A stretch of 64,000 nucleotides of DNA from Aquimarina megaterium XH134 (GTDB lineage: Bacteria; Bacteroidota; Bacteroidia; Flavobacteriales; Flavobacteriaceae): assembly GCF_000520975.1 (NCBI RefSeq), contig NZ_JACB01000003.1, positions 434,001-498,000 on the forward strand, given 5' to 3'. This document shows positions 19,394 to 29,398 of this stretch, one piece after another (the first letter of the stretch is position 1; each line of letters starts with the position of its first letter). Below the pieces are notes generated by a model. That model made no database searches, was not told the DNA's origin, and worked only from the letters and a program-made list of their open reading frames with translations. The position numbers were made by a program, and so were the translations under genes.

Positions 19394-19743
19394 AAGAAGA
19401 AGAATTAAAAAAAATCATGAGTAAGAGTACCATAGAAACCTCAGATGATTTTATAAATACACTCATGAATACTATTGAAGTAGATCAAAAAAATAAAGAA
19501 ACGTCTTTTTGGTGGTCATTTAAGCCTATTTTGATTACATGTTCAATTTTAATACTAACCATAACATTCATTCTTTTTAAATTTTTAAACTATAGCAATA
19601 TTTCTTTAAGTGTACTAACCAAAATTCCTAAAACACCCGTGTTTGTTGTTGTTACATTAGTACTCTTATTTTATATAAATTCTATTATAAGATTAAACGA
19701 GTATCGCGGTACAAAAAACAGATTTGATAATAAATTTAAATAA
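19390..19743 (+). CDS. Probable membrane anti-sigma partner
   Basis: The 117 residues have a charged cytosolic N-terminus of about 38 residues followed by two hydrophobic helices (about 46-66 and 81-98). The gene overlaps the ECF sigma gene by four bases. Size, topology and coupling suggest it holds the sigma factor at the membrane. No zinc-binding anti-sigma motif (HxxxCxxC) is present, so the assignment rests on context. Confidence 0.6.
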   Translation: MKEEELKKIMSKSTIETSDDFINTLMNTIEVDQKNKETSFWWSFKPILITCSILILTITFILFKFLNYSNISLSVLTKIPKTPVFVVVTLVLLFYINSIIRLNEYRGTKNRFDNKFK

Positions 19744-19963
19744 TGTCAAATTTAGATCAATAGCTAATGAATAATAAATGTGCATAAAAGGGGATCATTC
19801 GTCTTTGGTGTACAAATAATTACTATATTTCTTAAATAATTACTTGTTAAAAGTATGTATATTTATCCCATCCTACATTTTTAAAATTACAATATACCTC
19901 ATTTAGAATATTTAGGAATCATTTTCGATATAGTTAAGTATTAAGAATAAGAAAATTGCACTG

Positions 19964-20857
19964 GTGAAAGTATTTATTTCTCTAACTTTATTGGTTTTTA
20001 CCTATTCTTTTAGTTTAGGACAAACCATAATTCACGATCCGGGAGGAAATTTGTCTCAACGCTGGCAAATCAATAATGATACTATTAAACTTTTTAAAAT
20101 AGTGCCATACAAACCCGTTTATTTTTTACTGGCCAATTATACTAGCGATATAAATAATCAACCCGTAAGCGATAATCCAATAAATTCTGTAGATGAACCT
20201 TCTGATTTTACTAATACCGAATTAAAATTTCAACTTAGTTTTAAAACCAAGGCTATACGAAATATATTTGGTAAAAAGATTGGTGGGGATTTATGGGTTG
20301 CCTATACCCAGTCCTCACGCTGGCAACTTTACAGTGCACATATTTCAAGACCTTTTAGAGAAACCAATTACGAGCCAGAATTCATGTTAACTTTTCCTAC
20401 AACTTATAAAATATGGGGATTAAATGGGGTCTTTGCAGGTATTGGTATTAATCATCAAAGTAATGGAAGATCAAATCCCTTATCCAGAAGTTGGAACAGG
20501 GTTGTTTTACAGGTTGGGTGGGAGACTCCTTCTTTGAGCATCGTATTGAAACCTTGGTGGCGTGTACAAGAAACTCCCATAGAAGACAACAACCCGGGAA
20601 TAGAGAATTATATAGGACGTGTTGAACTTTTATCTGCATTCTCAAAAGGAAGACATGATATTAGTATAACAGCAAGACATTCTCTAAGAGGGGGAAGTAG
20701 AAATCGAGGTAGTATTAGATTGGATTACGCAATTAAAGTATTAGACCTATTACAAATTCATGCTCAAGTATTTCATGGGTACGGAGAAAGCCTTATTGAT
20801 TATAACCATAAACAAACTACTGTTGGGGTAGGACTATCCCTTTTGCAATGGAGGTAA
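19964..20857 (+). CDS. pldA: Outer-membrane phospholipase A
   Basis: The 297-residue protein starts at GTG and has a signal peptide with cleavage near LGQ (residue 20). The active-site segment GINHQSNGRSNPLSRSWNRV carries His164 and Ser166, equivalent to His142 and Ser144 of E. coli OMPLA, and the NYEPE motif is present. OMPLA is a 12-strand barrel that hydrolyses phospholipids misplaced in the outer leaflet and is active as a calcium-dependent dimer. The gene is monocistronic and has no visible link with the sigma unit before it. Confidence 0.92.
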   Translation: MKVFISLTLLVFTYSFSLGQTIIHDPGGNLSQRWQINNDTIKLFKIVPYKPVYFLLANYTSDINNQPVSDNPINSVDEPSDFTNTELKFQLSFKTKAIRNIFGKKIGGDLWVAYTQSSRWQLYSAHISRPFRETNYEPEFMLTFPTTYKIWGLNGVFAGIGINHQSNGRSNPLSRSWNRVVLQVGWETPSLSIVLKPWWRVQETPIEDNNPGIENYIGRVELLSAFSKGRHDISITARHSLRGGSRNRGSIRLDYAIKVLDLLQIHAQVFHGYGESLIDYNHKQTTVGVGLSLLQWR

Positions 20858-21064
20858 TATTTTTTGAAACAATGTAAATAGTTGTTTAGCTAGTACAATT
20901 GATTGTTATAAAAATTGTCTGATTTTTTTGATAAAAACCTCTTTCTCTGGTGTATACTTATATGAAACTATAAAGTAGTTGATAGGAGCTCTTTTACTTT
21001 AAAATAATTTACTATCTTTTCATACGTTTATAGATCATCTAATATAATCAACCAAGACCTCTCT

Positions 21065-22381
21065 ATGGAAATTTTCTCTTCTTACAATGTTATTATAGGA
21101 ATTTCGCTTATTATTATTTTATCTTTTATTTTTAATGGAGTTGCTAAAAAAACTAATGTTCCTGCGGTACTATTATTAATCATTCTGGGGATTATCATAC
21201 AGTATATTCTTAAAGCTTTTGGTGGGGACACGATTGATTTTTTTCCAATGCTCGAAGTATTGGGTATTGTCGGGTTGATTATGATCGTTCTCGAGGCTGC
21301 CTTAGAATTAGAGTTAAAAAGCGATAAACTTATGCCCATTCTCAAATCAATGGCAATTGCATTAATAGGATTGGTCGCTTCTACATTTATAGCAGCTGTA
21401 ATTTTAAAAGCATTAGTAAAAGGAATGACAATGCAATCCGCATGGTTATACGCAACACCATTATCGATATTATCCAGTGCAATTATTATACCCAGCGTAT
21501 CATCACTACCTATTGCAAAAAAAGAATTTCATATCTATGAAAGTACATTTTCTGATATTCTGGGAATTATGTTGTTTTATTTCCTTACCGGAAGACTAAA
21601 CCCGGCAGAAGACTCGGGAGTAGGCGGTTTTTTTCTTAACCTAATACTTACGATTGTGATTTCATTAGTAGCTAGTTATGCTATTATTCTCATATTTCAG
21701 AAAATCAAAAGCCAGGTAAAACTGTTTTTACTTATTGCTGTACTACTGTTATTGTATGCTTTAGGAAAAAAAATGCATTTATCATCATTAATAATCATTC
21801 TGATTTTTGGATTAGTAATTGCCAATATGAAATTATTTTTTCAAGGAAAACTTAGAGGATATCTTCATCTCGAAAAAGCAAAATCTATTTATCATGAATT
21901 ACATGTAATTACTGCCGAAACGGCCTTTGTAGTGCGTACATTATTCTTTGTGATTTTTGGGATAACCATTGTGCTTTCTTCTTTATTAAGTCTAAAAGTT
22001 ACTCTGATTAGTCTTTTGATATTAATCTCTATTTATGTTATACGATATGGATTGCTACGTCTTTTTATGGGGAAAGATATTTCACCCCAATTGTTTATTG
22101 CACCAAGAGGATTGATCACAGTACTTTTATTTTATGCTATTCCTGCAGAAGCCGTAATTGAAGGATTTGAACCGGGCATATTATTATTTGTGATTATAGG
22201 TACCAGTTTAATCATGACCGGAGGTATGATAAGAGATAAAAAAATGAACCCAAATCAAGAATTGGAAACAACAGAACCCAAAGAAAGTATAGAAGAAACC
22301 GAATACTTTATTAATAATACAACAGATCTAAGTGAAATTGATGATGCTTTGCCATCATCTGATGAACATGAAACCGAATAA
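21065..22381 (+). CDS. CPA-family cation:proton antiporter
   Basis: The 438-residue membrane protein has about 12 hydrophobic segments and the CPA1-like layout, with intramembrane charged motifs around ALELELKSDKL and the YESTFSDILGIMLFY stretch, where the Asp is the likely ion-binding residue. It exchanges Na+ or K+ for protons across the inner membrane. The C-terminal 40 residues are acidic and cytosolic. It overlaps the WYL regulator by one base (TAATG), so transport and regulation are linked. Confidence 0.85.
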   Translation: MEIFSSYNVIIGISLIIILSFIFNGVAKKTNVPAVLLLIILGIIIQYILKAFGGDTIDFFPMLEVLGIVGLIMIVLEAALELELKSDKLMPILKSMAIALIGLVASTFIAAVILKALVKGMTMQSAWLYATPLSILSSAIIIPSVSSLPIAKKEFHIYESTFSDILGIMLFYFLTGRLNPAEDSGVGGFFLNLILTIVISLVASYAIILIFQKIKSQVKLFLLIAVLLLLYALGKKMHLSSLIIILIFGLVIANMKLFFQGKLRGYLHLEKAKSIYHELHVITAETAFVVRTLFFVIFGITIVLSSLLSLKVTLISLLILISIYVIRYGLLRLFMGKDISPQLFIAPRGLITVLLFYAIPAEAVIEGFEPGILLFVIIGTSLIMTGGMIRDKKMNPNQELETTEPKESIEETEYFINNTTDLSEIDDALPSSDEHETE

Positions 22382-23097
22382 TGAAACGTTTACATCGATT
22401 AACTGCCATATTAGTAAAATTACAATCCAAAAAAGTTGTTCAGGCAGCAGAATTAGCGAATAAGTTTGAGGTAAGTTTACGTACCATATATAGGGATATG
22501 CAAGCGCTCACCGATGCTGGAGTACCGATTGGAGCAGAAGCAGGAACAGGATACTATCTGGTAGATGGATATTCCCTGCCACCCGTTATGTTTACAGAAA
22601 AAGAGGCAAATGCATTACTTACCGCTTCCAAGATCATAAAAACAAACAATGATCAATCTTTGATTAATGAATATCAAGAAGCTATAGATAAGGTAATTGC
22701 AGTACTTAAAACTACACAAAAAGAAAAACTTAAAATTCTTGAAGAACGTGTTTTTACGTATAACAATACTGTAATTCGTACAAGTACTTCTTTATCGGTT
22801 ATTCAACAAGCAATTACAGATTTTAGAGTGCTCGAAATCCAATATACCAAAGCATCTGGAGAGTATAGTAAAAGATTAATCGAACCGCTTGGAGTATATT
22901 TTACTAACAATACCTGGATCATGATTGCGCATTGCAGATTAAGAAAAGACTATCGCGAATTTAGAACAGATCGTATTCTTAATCTTATTGAAACTCAGGA
23001 GCTTTTTTCTCCAAAACATTTTAGCCTCGAGGACTATTACAAAAAAAGAGCCGAGGAGTGTGATTTTTCGACTTTTCCAAAAGAAAAATACTACTGA
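22381..23097 (+). CDS. YafY-type transcriptional regulator with WYL domain
   Basis: The 238-residue protein has an N-terminal HTH_11 winged helix (RLTAILVKLQSKKVVQAAELANKFEVSLRTIYRDMQAL, residues 4-43). A WYL domain follows (about residues 135-215, with LGVYFTNNTWIMIAHCRLRKDYREFRTDRI). WYL domains bind nucleic acid or nucleotide ligands and control activity. Translational coupling to the antiporter suggests local control, though the target is not proven. Confidence 0.9.
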   Translation: MKRLHRLTAILVKLQSKKVVQAAELANKFEVSLRTIYRDMQALTDAGVPIGAEAGTGYYLVDGYSLPPVMFTEKEANALLTASKIIKTNNDQSLINEYQEAIDKVIAVLKTTQKEKLKILEERVFTYNNTVIRTSTSLSVIQQAITDFRVLEIQYTKASGEYSKRLIEPLGVYFTNNTWIMIAHCRLRKDYREFRTDRILNLIETQELFSPKHFSLEDYYKKRAEECDFSTFPKEKYY

Positions 23098-23126
23098 CAT
23101 AGGGTTGTCACAGGTGTGATTTAGTT

Positions 23127-23537
23127 TTGATGAAAATCATAAATCATAAACAATTAATCCTAATCATTATGATAAGCCTATTGTTTAATTGTACAACAAA
23201 ACCAAATCAAAACCCTGTATTAATGAAAACCAGAAGTAAAGTAGTAGAAGTCGTATTGTTTGAAGTCAATCCCGGATACTCACAGCAAGAAGCTGAAAAA
23301 GCATTAGCTTCTCTAAATGATGTATTAAAATTATATTACGGATTTATAGAAAGAACCACAGCAAAAAATGGAGATGGAAAATATATCGATATTGTATATT
23401 GGAGCGATATGAAATCTGCTAAAGATGCAGCTACAGGTATTATGAAAAACGATATAGCAACTTCTGCTTTTAGTATCATTAAACAAGAATCTGTTCAAAT
23501 GCATCACTTTGATACATTTAATCACTTTGAAGAGTAA
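23127..23537 (+). CDS. Small lipoprotein with dimeric ferredoxin-like (ABM-type) fold
   Basis: The 136-residue protein has a lipobox (MISLLFNC). Its body VVEVVLFEVNPGYSQQEAEKALASLNDVLK followed by GDGKYIDIVYWSDMKSAKDAA matches the alpha/beta plait of antibiotic-biosynthesis-monooxygenase-like proteins. These usually dimerise; function varies. It follows the regulator by 29 bases. Confidence 0.55.
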   Translation: MMKIINHKQLILIIMISLLFNCTTKPNQNPVLMKTRSKVVEVVLFEVNPGYSQQEAEKALASLNDVLKLYYGFIERTTAKNGDGKYIDIVYWSDMKSAKDAATGIMKNDIATSAFSIIKQESVQMHHFDTFNHFEE

Positions 23538-23656
23538 TTCTTCTTTTTAATTACCAAAAAACCCTCTTTTAATGAAGGGGGTTAAGCAATCTCATGCTTC
23601 TATCTTAAATACTATTTTGCTACATTTGAAAAGTATCTCACTCACATATCATTATT

Positions 23657-24457
23657 ATGATCCCAGAACATATTCTCAATAGAAAAGGTGCCAGAAGTTT
23701 TAAAGACCTTGATGATGAAGTTATATCTTATTTAAATAAAGGATTGATCCAAACAGCAAATCTTATGGAGTGGCTTACCGTAGACCAGTTGACACTCTTA
23801 AAAAAAATCCTCGATGATATAAAAAAACCAGATTGGTATGATAATTTTTATGAAGCAGTATCTGCCCAAAAAAAACCTTCTGCTAATGCTAATACCAAAG
23901 TTATAGGAACGACGTTTCTAGAACTAACCAATGATCAAAGTATTGTTGATTACCTTTCTAATCATATTTCTGATGTTCCCAGATGTTGGGCTACCTATTG
24001 GGTAGGTCTTAGAGAAAGTAAAATCGATAAAAAACTCGAAGCCATTGCTCCTTATGCAGCAGATTTACACTTTGGAGTTAGGGAAGTAGCTATATTTTCC
24101 TGTAAAGAAGGTATTATAGAACATCTTGATATGGCTATTAATATTTTATCAGAATGGACTTCTAGCAATGATGAAAATATTAGACGATATGCAGTAGAAG
24201 CTACACGCCCTATAGGAGTGTGGACAAAAAAAATAGATGAACTAAAAGAACACCCAGAAAAAGGAATCTCACTATTAGATCCTCTTAAATCTGATCCTTC
24301 TAAATATGTTAGGGATTCTGTTGCCAATTGGCTCAATGACGCCAGTAAATCCAGACCAGAATGGGTGAAAAATGTATGTTCAAGATGGGCAAAAGAATCC
24401 ACGACCAAAGAAACACAGTATATTCTAAAAAAAGCATTACGAACTATTAATAAGTAA
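23657..24457 (+). CDS. AlkC/AlkD-like DNA alkylation repair protein
   Basis: The 266 residues are HEAT-like helical repeats. Segments such as DENIRRYAVEATRPIGVW and SDPSKYVRDSVANWLNDASKSRPEWV match the alkylpurine glycosylase AlkC/AlkD group, which embraces DNA and removes cationic alkylated purines without base flipping. It appears to be a stand-alone gene. I have not identified all catalytic positions, so an inactive HEAT-repeat relative remains possible. Confidence 0.75.
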   Translation: MIPEHILNRKGARSFKDLDDEVISYLNKGLIQTANLMEWLTVDQLTLLKKILDDIKKPDWYDNFYEAVSAQKKPSANANTKVIGTTFLELTNDQSIVDYLSNHISDVPRCWATYWVGLRESKIDKKLEAIAPYAADLHFGVREVAIFSCKEGIIEHLDMAINILSEWTSSNDENIRRYAVEATRPIGVWTKKIDELKEHPEKGISLLDPLKSDPSKYVRDSVANWLNDASKSRPEWVKNVCSRWAKESTTKETQYILKKALRTINK

Positions 24458-24732
24458 AGTTCTTTATTACAATAAATGTAGTTGTTTTTACTTTTTTTGC
24501 ATGACCAAGTTTTGAATTATCAGTAGTTAGAAAATGATATCATCTAATCCATTCTATTGCGAATTCTTCATTGAATGTTGATAATGAAATTTTTTGGTTA
24601 TTTTTTTATTAAATAATCATTAACACTGCTTGTTTTTGAGATAACTTCAGCCGGTATCTATTGGGTTTTTCATAGTTTTAAATGATTTTTAAATCAATAA
24701 AAACAGATTAAAAAAATAGGTTCGTTTTATTC

Positions 24733-26142
24733 ATGAATATTTTTCATATAAGTTTTGAATGTTATCCCATTGCCAAAGTTGGCGGGCTTGCAGATGTTGT
24801 AGGTGCTTTGCCAAAATATCAAAACAAAATGGAGCTTGCAACTAGCGTAATAACTCCGTTTTATGATAACCAGTTTGTCAAAGATTCGAAACAAAAAACT
24901 ATATATAAGAGTACAATACAGTTAGGAGAAATTACTTATCCATATAGTATAGAAAAAGTACAATCTCCTGATATTGGATTCAATGCATATTTGGTATATA
25001 TCAAGGATATATTAGATAGACCTAATGTGTATAATTATGAAGATGATGCAGAACGATGTATTACTTTTCAATTAGCGGTTCTAGACTGGATAATAACTCT
25101 AGAAAAGATGCCCGATATAGTTCACTGTCACGATCACCATACTGCATTGATTCCATTTTTGATGACTCATGCAAACCCATATACAAATCTTCGGGAAATA
25201 CCTACGATTTTGACCATTCATAATGCACAATATCAAGGGCAGTTATCGTACGATAAACTACATTATTTACCTGCTTTCAATAGAGAAAAAATAGGGCTGC
25301 TAGATTGGGATAACTGTATTAATCCCCTAGCTTCAGGAATAAAATGTGCTTGGAGAGTGACTACGGTTTCCCCAAGTTATATGGAAGAACTGCAAGAAAA
25401 TGCAAATGGTCTGGAAGGGCTTTTAAGACATGAAAGAAAAAAATGTATAGGAATCCTCAATGGAATTGATACCCATACCTGGGATCCCGAGACAGACCCA
25501 ATGCTAATAAGTAACTTCCAAAGAACTAATGTGGTTTCTGGTAGAAAGGAAAATAAAAAATGGATTTGTAATCATTTTGATCTAGATATAGACAAACCTC
25601 TTTTTGGTTTCATAGGACGATTAGTAGGAGAAAAAGGAGCAGATCTATTACCAGATATCATTAAAGAATCACTACATACTACCGATATAAACATTATGAT
25701 TTTGGGCTCAGGAAATTCTGAAACCGAAGAACAATTGCAGGTACTACAAGAAAAATTTGCTGGTAGATATAATACATACATTGGGTATGACGAAAAATTA
25801 TCTCATATCATTTATGCAGGTGTAGACTTTTTATTAATGCCATCTCGTGTAGAACCTTGTGGCCTTAATCAGATGTATGCATTACGATATGGGGCCATTC
25901 CTATAGTTAGAAGAATAGGAGGGCTTAAGGACACAGTTATAGATATAGGTGAAGAAGGTTTTGGGATATGTCATGATAATGCTTCTGTACAAGATGTTTG
26001 CTATGCAATAGAACGTGCGGTAGTTCTATATAAGGATCAAGAAAAATATAAAGAAATACAAAAACAGATTATGAAAATCGATCACTCATGGGATCGATCT
26101 GCTCATCAATATATCGCCATATATGAATCACTAATACCATAA
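24733..26142 (+). CDS. glgA: Glycogen synthase (ADP-glucose type)
   Basis: The 469-residue GT5 enzyme has the ADP-glucose-binding KVGGLADVVGALP motif (Lys15), the HNAQYQG segment, and the C-terminal acceptor motif SRVEPCGLNQMYALRYG with the catalytic Glu. It transfers glucose from ADP-glucose to growing alpha-1,4 glucan. It is the first gene of the glycogen locus and lies one base from glgC. The 275 bases before it hold no gene and no promoter that I can support. Confidence 0.95.
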   Translation: MNIFHISFECYPIAKVGGLADVVGALPKYQNKMELATSVITPFYDNQFVKDSKQKTIYKSTIQLGEITYPYSIEKVQSPDIGFNAYLVYIKDILDRPNVYNYEDDAERCITFQLAVLDWIITLEKMPDIVHCHDHHTALIPFLMTHANPYTNLREIPTILTIHNAQYQGQLSYDKLHYLPAFNREKIGLLDWDNCINPLASGIKCAWRVTTVSPSYMEELQENANGLEGLLRHERKKCIGILNGIDTHTWDPETDPMLISNFQRTNVVSGRKENKKWICNHFDLDIDKPLFGFIGRLVGEKGADLLPDIIKESLHTTDINIMILGSGNSETEEQLQVLQEKFAGRYNTYIGYDEKLSHIIYAGVDFLLMPSRVEPCGLNQMYALRYGAIPIVRRIGGLKDTVIDIGEEGFGICHDNASVQDVCYAIERAVVLYKDQEKYKEIQKQIMKIDHSWDRSAHQYIAIYESLIP

Positions 26143-26143
26143 A

Positions 26144-27415
26144 ATGATCAACAAAAAAGTTCTTGCCATTATTTTAGGAGGAGGCCAGGGAACCCGATTA
26201 TCCCCTCTTACAGATCAACGATCTAAACCTGCAGTATCTATAGCTGGAAAGTACCGATTAGTAGATATTCCTATTTCTAATTGTATACATTGTGATATAA
26301 AAAGAATGTTTGTGCTTACCCAGTTTAACTCTGCATCCTTAAATAGGCATATTAAGAATACTTATATTTTTAGCAATTTTAGCGATGCTTTTGTTGATAT
26401 TCTGGCAGCAGAACAGACTCCGGATAATAAAACATGGTATCAAGGTACTGCAGATGCAGTACGCCAATCGATGTATCAACTATTAAATCATGAGTTTGAA
26501 TATGCATTGATCTTATCTGGTGATCAGCTATATCAAATGGATTTTAATGAGATGCTGGATGCTCATGTAGATAAAGGAGCCGACATATCAATTGCAACTA
26601 TACCTGTTAAATCGAAGGAAGCTACCCAGTTTGGAATCCTAAAAACCGATGAGAATAGTTTTATCTCTTCTTTTGTAGAAAAACCAGAGCTGAAAGAACT
26701 TTCTGGATGGGAGTCTGAAGTTAGTAATGAAATGAAAAATGAAAACAGGCACTATCTGGCATCTATGGGGATTTATATATTTAATAAACAACTCTTGGTT
26801 GATATTTTATCTAATCCTGATACTATTGACTTTGGAAAAGAAATTATTCCCGAGGCAATTTCAAAAAATAAAGTATTGGCATATCAATATGAAGGATATT
26901 GGACAGATATAGGGAATGTACCCGCTTTTTTCGAAGCAAATATTAACTTAACCGATGATATTCCTCAATTCGATTTATTTAACAAAGAACATTCGGTTTT
27001 AACCAGGCCACGCATACTTCCTCCTTCAAAAATTTCGGGTACCCGATTAAACAAATCCATGATTGCAGAAGGTTGTATTATTAATGCTAAAGAAATAGAA
27101 CGTTCTGTGATTGGTATTCGTTCTAGAATAGGAAACGATACAATGATCAAAAATACTTATATGATAGGAAGTAACACCTATCAGAATATAAATGAATTAG
27201 AAAATGATCGAGACAATGGGATTCCGCCGATAGGTGTAGGAGATCGATGTTCTATTACCAATACCATTATCGATAAGGATGCCAGGATAGGAAATGATGT
27301 TGTTATTAATGGAGGTATGCATCTTGAAGATATTGAACAAGATTCGTATGTGATAAGAGAAGGTGTTGTTGTTATAAAAAAGGGAACTGTAATTCCTGAT
27401 GGATTTAAACTGTAG
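26144..27415 (+). CDS. glgC: Glucose-1-phosphate adenylyltransferase
   Basis: The 423-residue enzyme begins with the nucleotidyltransferase loop GGGQGTRLSPLTDQRSKPAV. It continues with the sugar-phosphate site (FVEKP) and ends in a left-handed beta-helix with hexapeptide repeats (from about residue 290), which in this family carries allosteric control. It makes ADP-glucose from ATP and glucose-1-phosphate, the committed step of glycogen synthesis. It lies between glgA and glgB in one tight operon (1 and 5 bases apart). Confidence 0.95.
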   Translation: MINKKVLAIILGGGQGTRLSPLTDQRSKPAVSIAGKYRLVDIPISNCIHCDIKRMFVLTQFNSASLNRHIKNTYIFSNFSDAFVDILAAEQTPDNKTWYQGTADAVRQSMYQLLNHEFEYALILSGDQLYQMDFNEMLDAHVDKGADISIATIPVKSKEATQFGILKTDENSFISSFVEKPELKELSGWESEVSNEMKNENRHYLASMGIYIFNKQLLVDILSNPDTIDFGKEIIPEAISKNKVLAYQYEGYWTDIGNVPAFFEANINLTDDIPQFDLFNKEHSVLTRPRILPPSKISGTRLNKSMIAEGCIINAKEIERSVIGIRSRIGNDTMIKNTYMIGSNTYQNINELENDRDNGIPPIGVGDRCSITNTIIDKDARIGNDVVINGGMHLEDIEQDSYVIREGVVVIKKGTVIPDGFKL

Positions 27416-27420
27416 TTTAT

Positions 27421-29331
27421 ATGGATAGTGTGCTTCCTTTTAGTTTCTTTTCAGAATTTGATATTAATCTTTTTAAAACAGGTAAACACTATCGTTTATA
27501 CGAAAAATTTGGTTCTCACATCACTACAGTTGATGGAGTAGAAGGTACTTATTTTTCTGTTTGGGCACCTTCGGCAAAATCTGTTTCTGTAATTGGAGAT
27601 TTTAATCATTGGGTAGAAGGAAAACATCAATTATATGTACGATGGGATGAGTCTGGAATATGGGAAGGTTTTATTCCAAACATAGGAAAAGGAAGTGTAT
27701 ATAAGTATAAAATTCACTCTAACCATAATGATATTAAGACAGAAAAGGCAGATCCTTATGCCAGACGGTGCGAACATCCTCCAAAAACAGCTTCTGTTGT
27801 CTGGGATGATAATTATAATTGGGAAGATGTAGTATGGATGAATAAACGCAAGGAGCATAATGCTCTTGATGCTCCTTATTCTATTTATGAAGTGCATTTG
27901 GGTTCCTGGAAAAAAAAGACAGAAGAAAATCGATCTTTATCATATATAGAACTGTCTGATGAATTGGTTTCTTATGTTAAAGAAATGCAGTTTACCCATG
28001 TAGAATTGATGCCAGTGATGGAGTACCCTTATGATCCCTCATGGGGATACCAGATTACCGGATATTTTGCGCCCACATCTCGTTTTGGATACCCAGAAGA
28101 ATTTAAAGTATTAATAGATAAGCTTCATCAAAACGATATTGGAATTATCTTAGACTGGGTACCGTCGCATTTTCCCGAGGATACTCATGGTCTTGGTTTT
28201 TTTGATGGAACATGTCTCTATGAACATCCAGATAAGAAAAAAGGATACCATCCCGATTGGAAAAGTCTAATATTTAACTACGAAAGAAATGAGGTAAAAA
28301 GTTTTCTGATTAGTAACGCCATTTTTTGGCTGGATCAGTATCATGCTGATGGGTTACGAGTAGATGCTGTAGCTTCTATGCTATTTTTGGATTATTCTCG
28401 TGAAGATGGAGAATGGGAACCCAATATATATGGCGGGAAAGAAAACCTCGAAGCTATTGCTTTTATGAAAGAATTAAATGAAGAAGTATACCGTAGTTTT
28501 CCTGATGTACAAACCATAGCAGAAGAATCTACATCGTTCCCTATGGTTTCCAAACCCACTTATCTGGGAGGATTAGGGTTTGGGATGAAATGGATGATGG
28601 GGTGGATGCATGATACATTACAGTATTTTGCAAAAGAGCCAATTTATAGAAAACACCATCAGAATGACCTTACCTTTAGTATGACCTATGCATTTACCGA
28701 AAATTTTATGCTTCCGCTATCACATGATGAAGTAGTTCATGGTAAAAGCAGTATAATTGGAAGAATGCCAGGAGATGAATGGCAGCAGTTTGCTAACCTT
28801 AGACTGCTATATACGTATATGTTCACACATCCGGGAGCAAATCTGCTTTTTATGGGAGCAGAACTAGGACAGCGAGAAGAATGGGATTTTCAGAATAGCT
28901 TAGATTGGTATGTGCTTCAGTATACCTATCATTCTGGAATTCAGAAAATAATAAAAGATTTAAATATATTATATAGGAAACACCCTGCATTATATCAACA
29001 ACAATTTAGTACTTCTGGTTTTGAATGGATAAGTTATGATGATCATGAGAATTCGGTAATTGCATATATCAGAAAAGGAAATGATAAAGAAGATCCTTTG
29101 ATTATTGTTTGCAATTTTACGCCAATACCAAGAACAAATTATCGTATAGGACTGCCTGGTAAAGGAAGATTAATACCATTATTTAATAGTGATGCTATAG
29201 TATATGGAGGTAGTGGTATTTCTAACCAAAAAGAAATAGCTATAGAAGTAAAAAAATGGCATTACCAAAAATATTCTGTAGAGATTATCATTCCACCATT
29301 AGCAGCTGTTGTATTTAAAATCAATACGTAA
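27421..29331 (+). CDS. glgB: 1,4-alpha-glucan branching enzyme
   Basis: The 636-residue protein has the N-terminal CBM48 (TYFSVWAPSAKSVSVIGDFNHW, about residues 42-63) and a GH13 catalytic barrel. The nucleophile is Asp315 in LRVDAV, the acid/base Glu368 is in IAEEST, and the third carboxylate is in LSHDEVVHGK. The C-terminal sandwich ends in PPLAAVVFKI. It creates alpha-1,6 branches in glycogen. Its length is usual for a short-type GlgB without an extra N-terminal domain. Confidence 0.95.
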   Translation: MDSVLPFSFFSEFDINLFKTGKHYRLYEKFGSHITTVDGVEGTYFSVWAPSAKSVSVIGDFNHWVEGKHQLYVRWDESGIWEGFIPNIGKGSVYKYKIHSNHNDIKTEKADPYARRCEHPPKTASVVWDDNYNWEDVVWMNKRKEHNALDAPYSIYEVHLGSWKKKTEENRSLSYIELSDELVSYVKEMQFTHVELMPVMEYPYDPSWGYQITGYFAPTSRFGYPEEFKVLIDKLHQNDIGIILDWVPSHFPEDTHGLGFFDGTCLYEHPDKKKGYHPDWKSLIFNYERNEVKSFLISNAIFWLDQYHADGLRVDAVASMLFLDYSREDGEWEPNIYGGKENLEAIAFMKELNEEVYRSFPDVQTIAEESTSFPMVSKPTYLGGLGFGMKWMMGWMHDTLQYFAKEPIYRKHHQNDLTFSMTYAFTENFMLPLSHDEVVHGKSSIIGRMPGDEWQQFANLRLLYTYMFTHPGANLLFMGAELGQREEWDFQNSLDWYVLQYTYHSGIQKIIKDLNILYRKHPALYQQQFSTSGFEWISYDDHENSVIAYIRKGNDKEDPLIIVCNFTPIPRTNYRIGLPGKGRLIPLFNSDAIVYGGSGISNQKEIAIEVKKWHYQKYSVEIIIPPLAAVVFKINT

Positions 29332-29398
29332 GTATATAATAATTTTATAAACAATTAGGAGTTTCCCAAATCTAACTAATCGAAAAAAGAGAACAGAT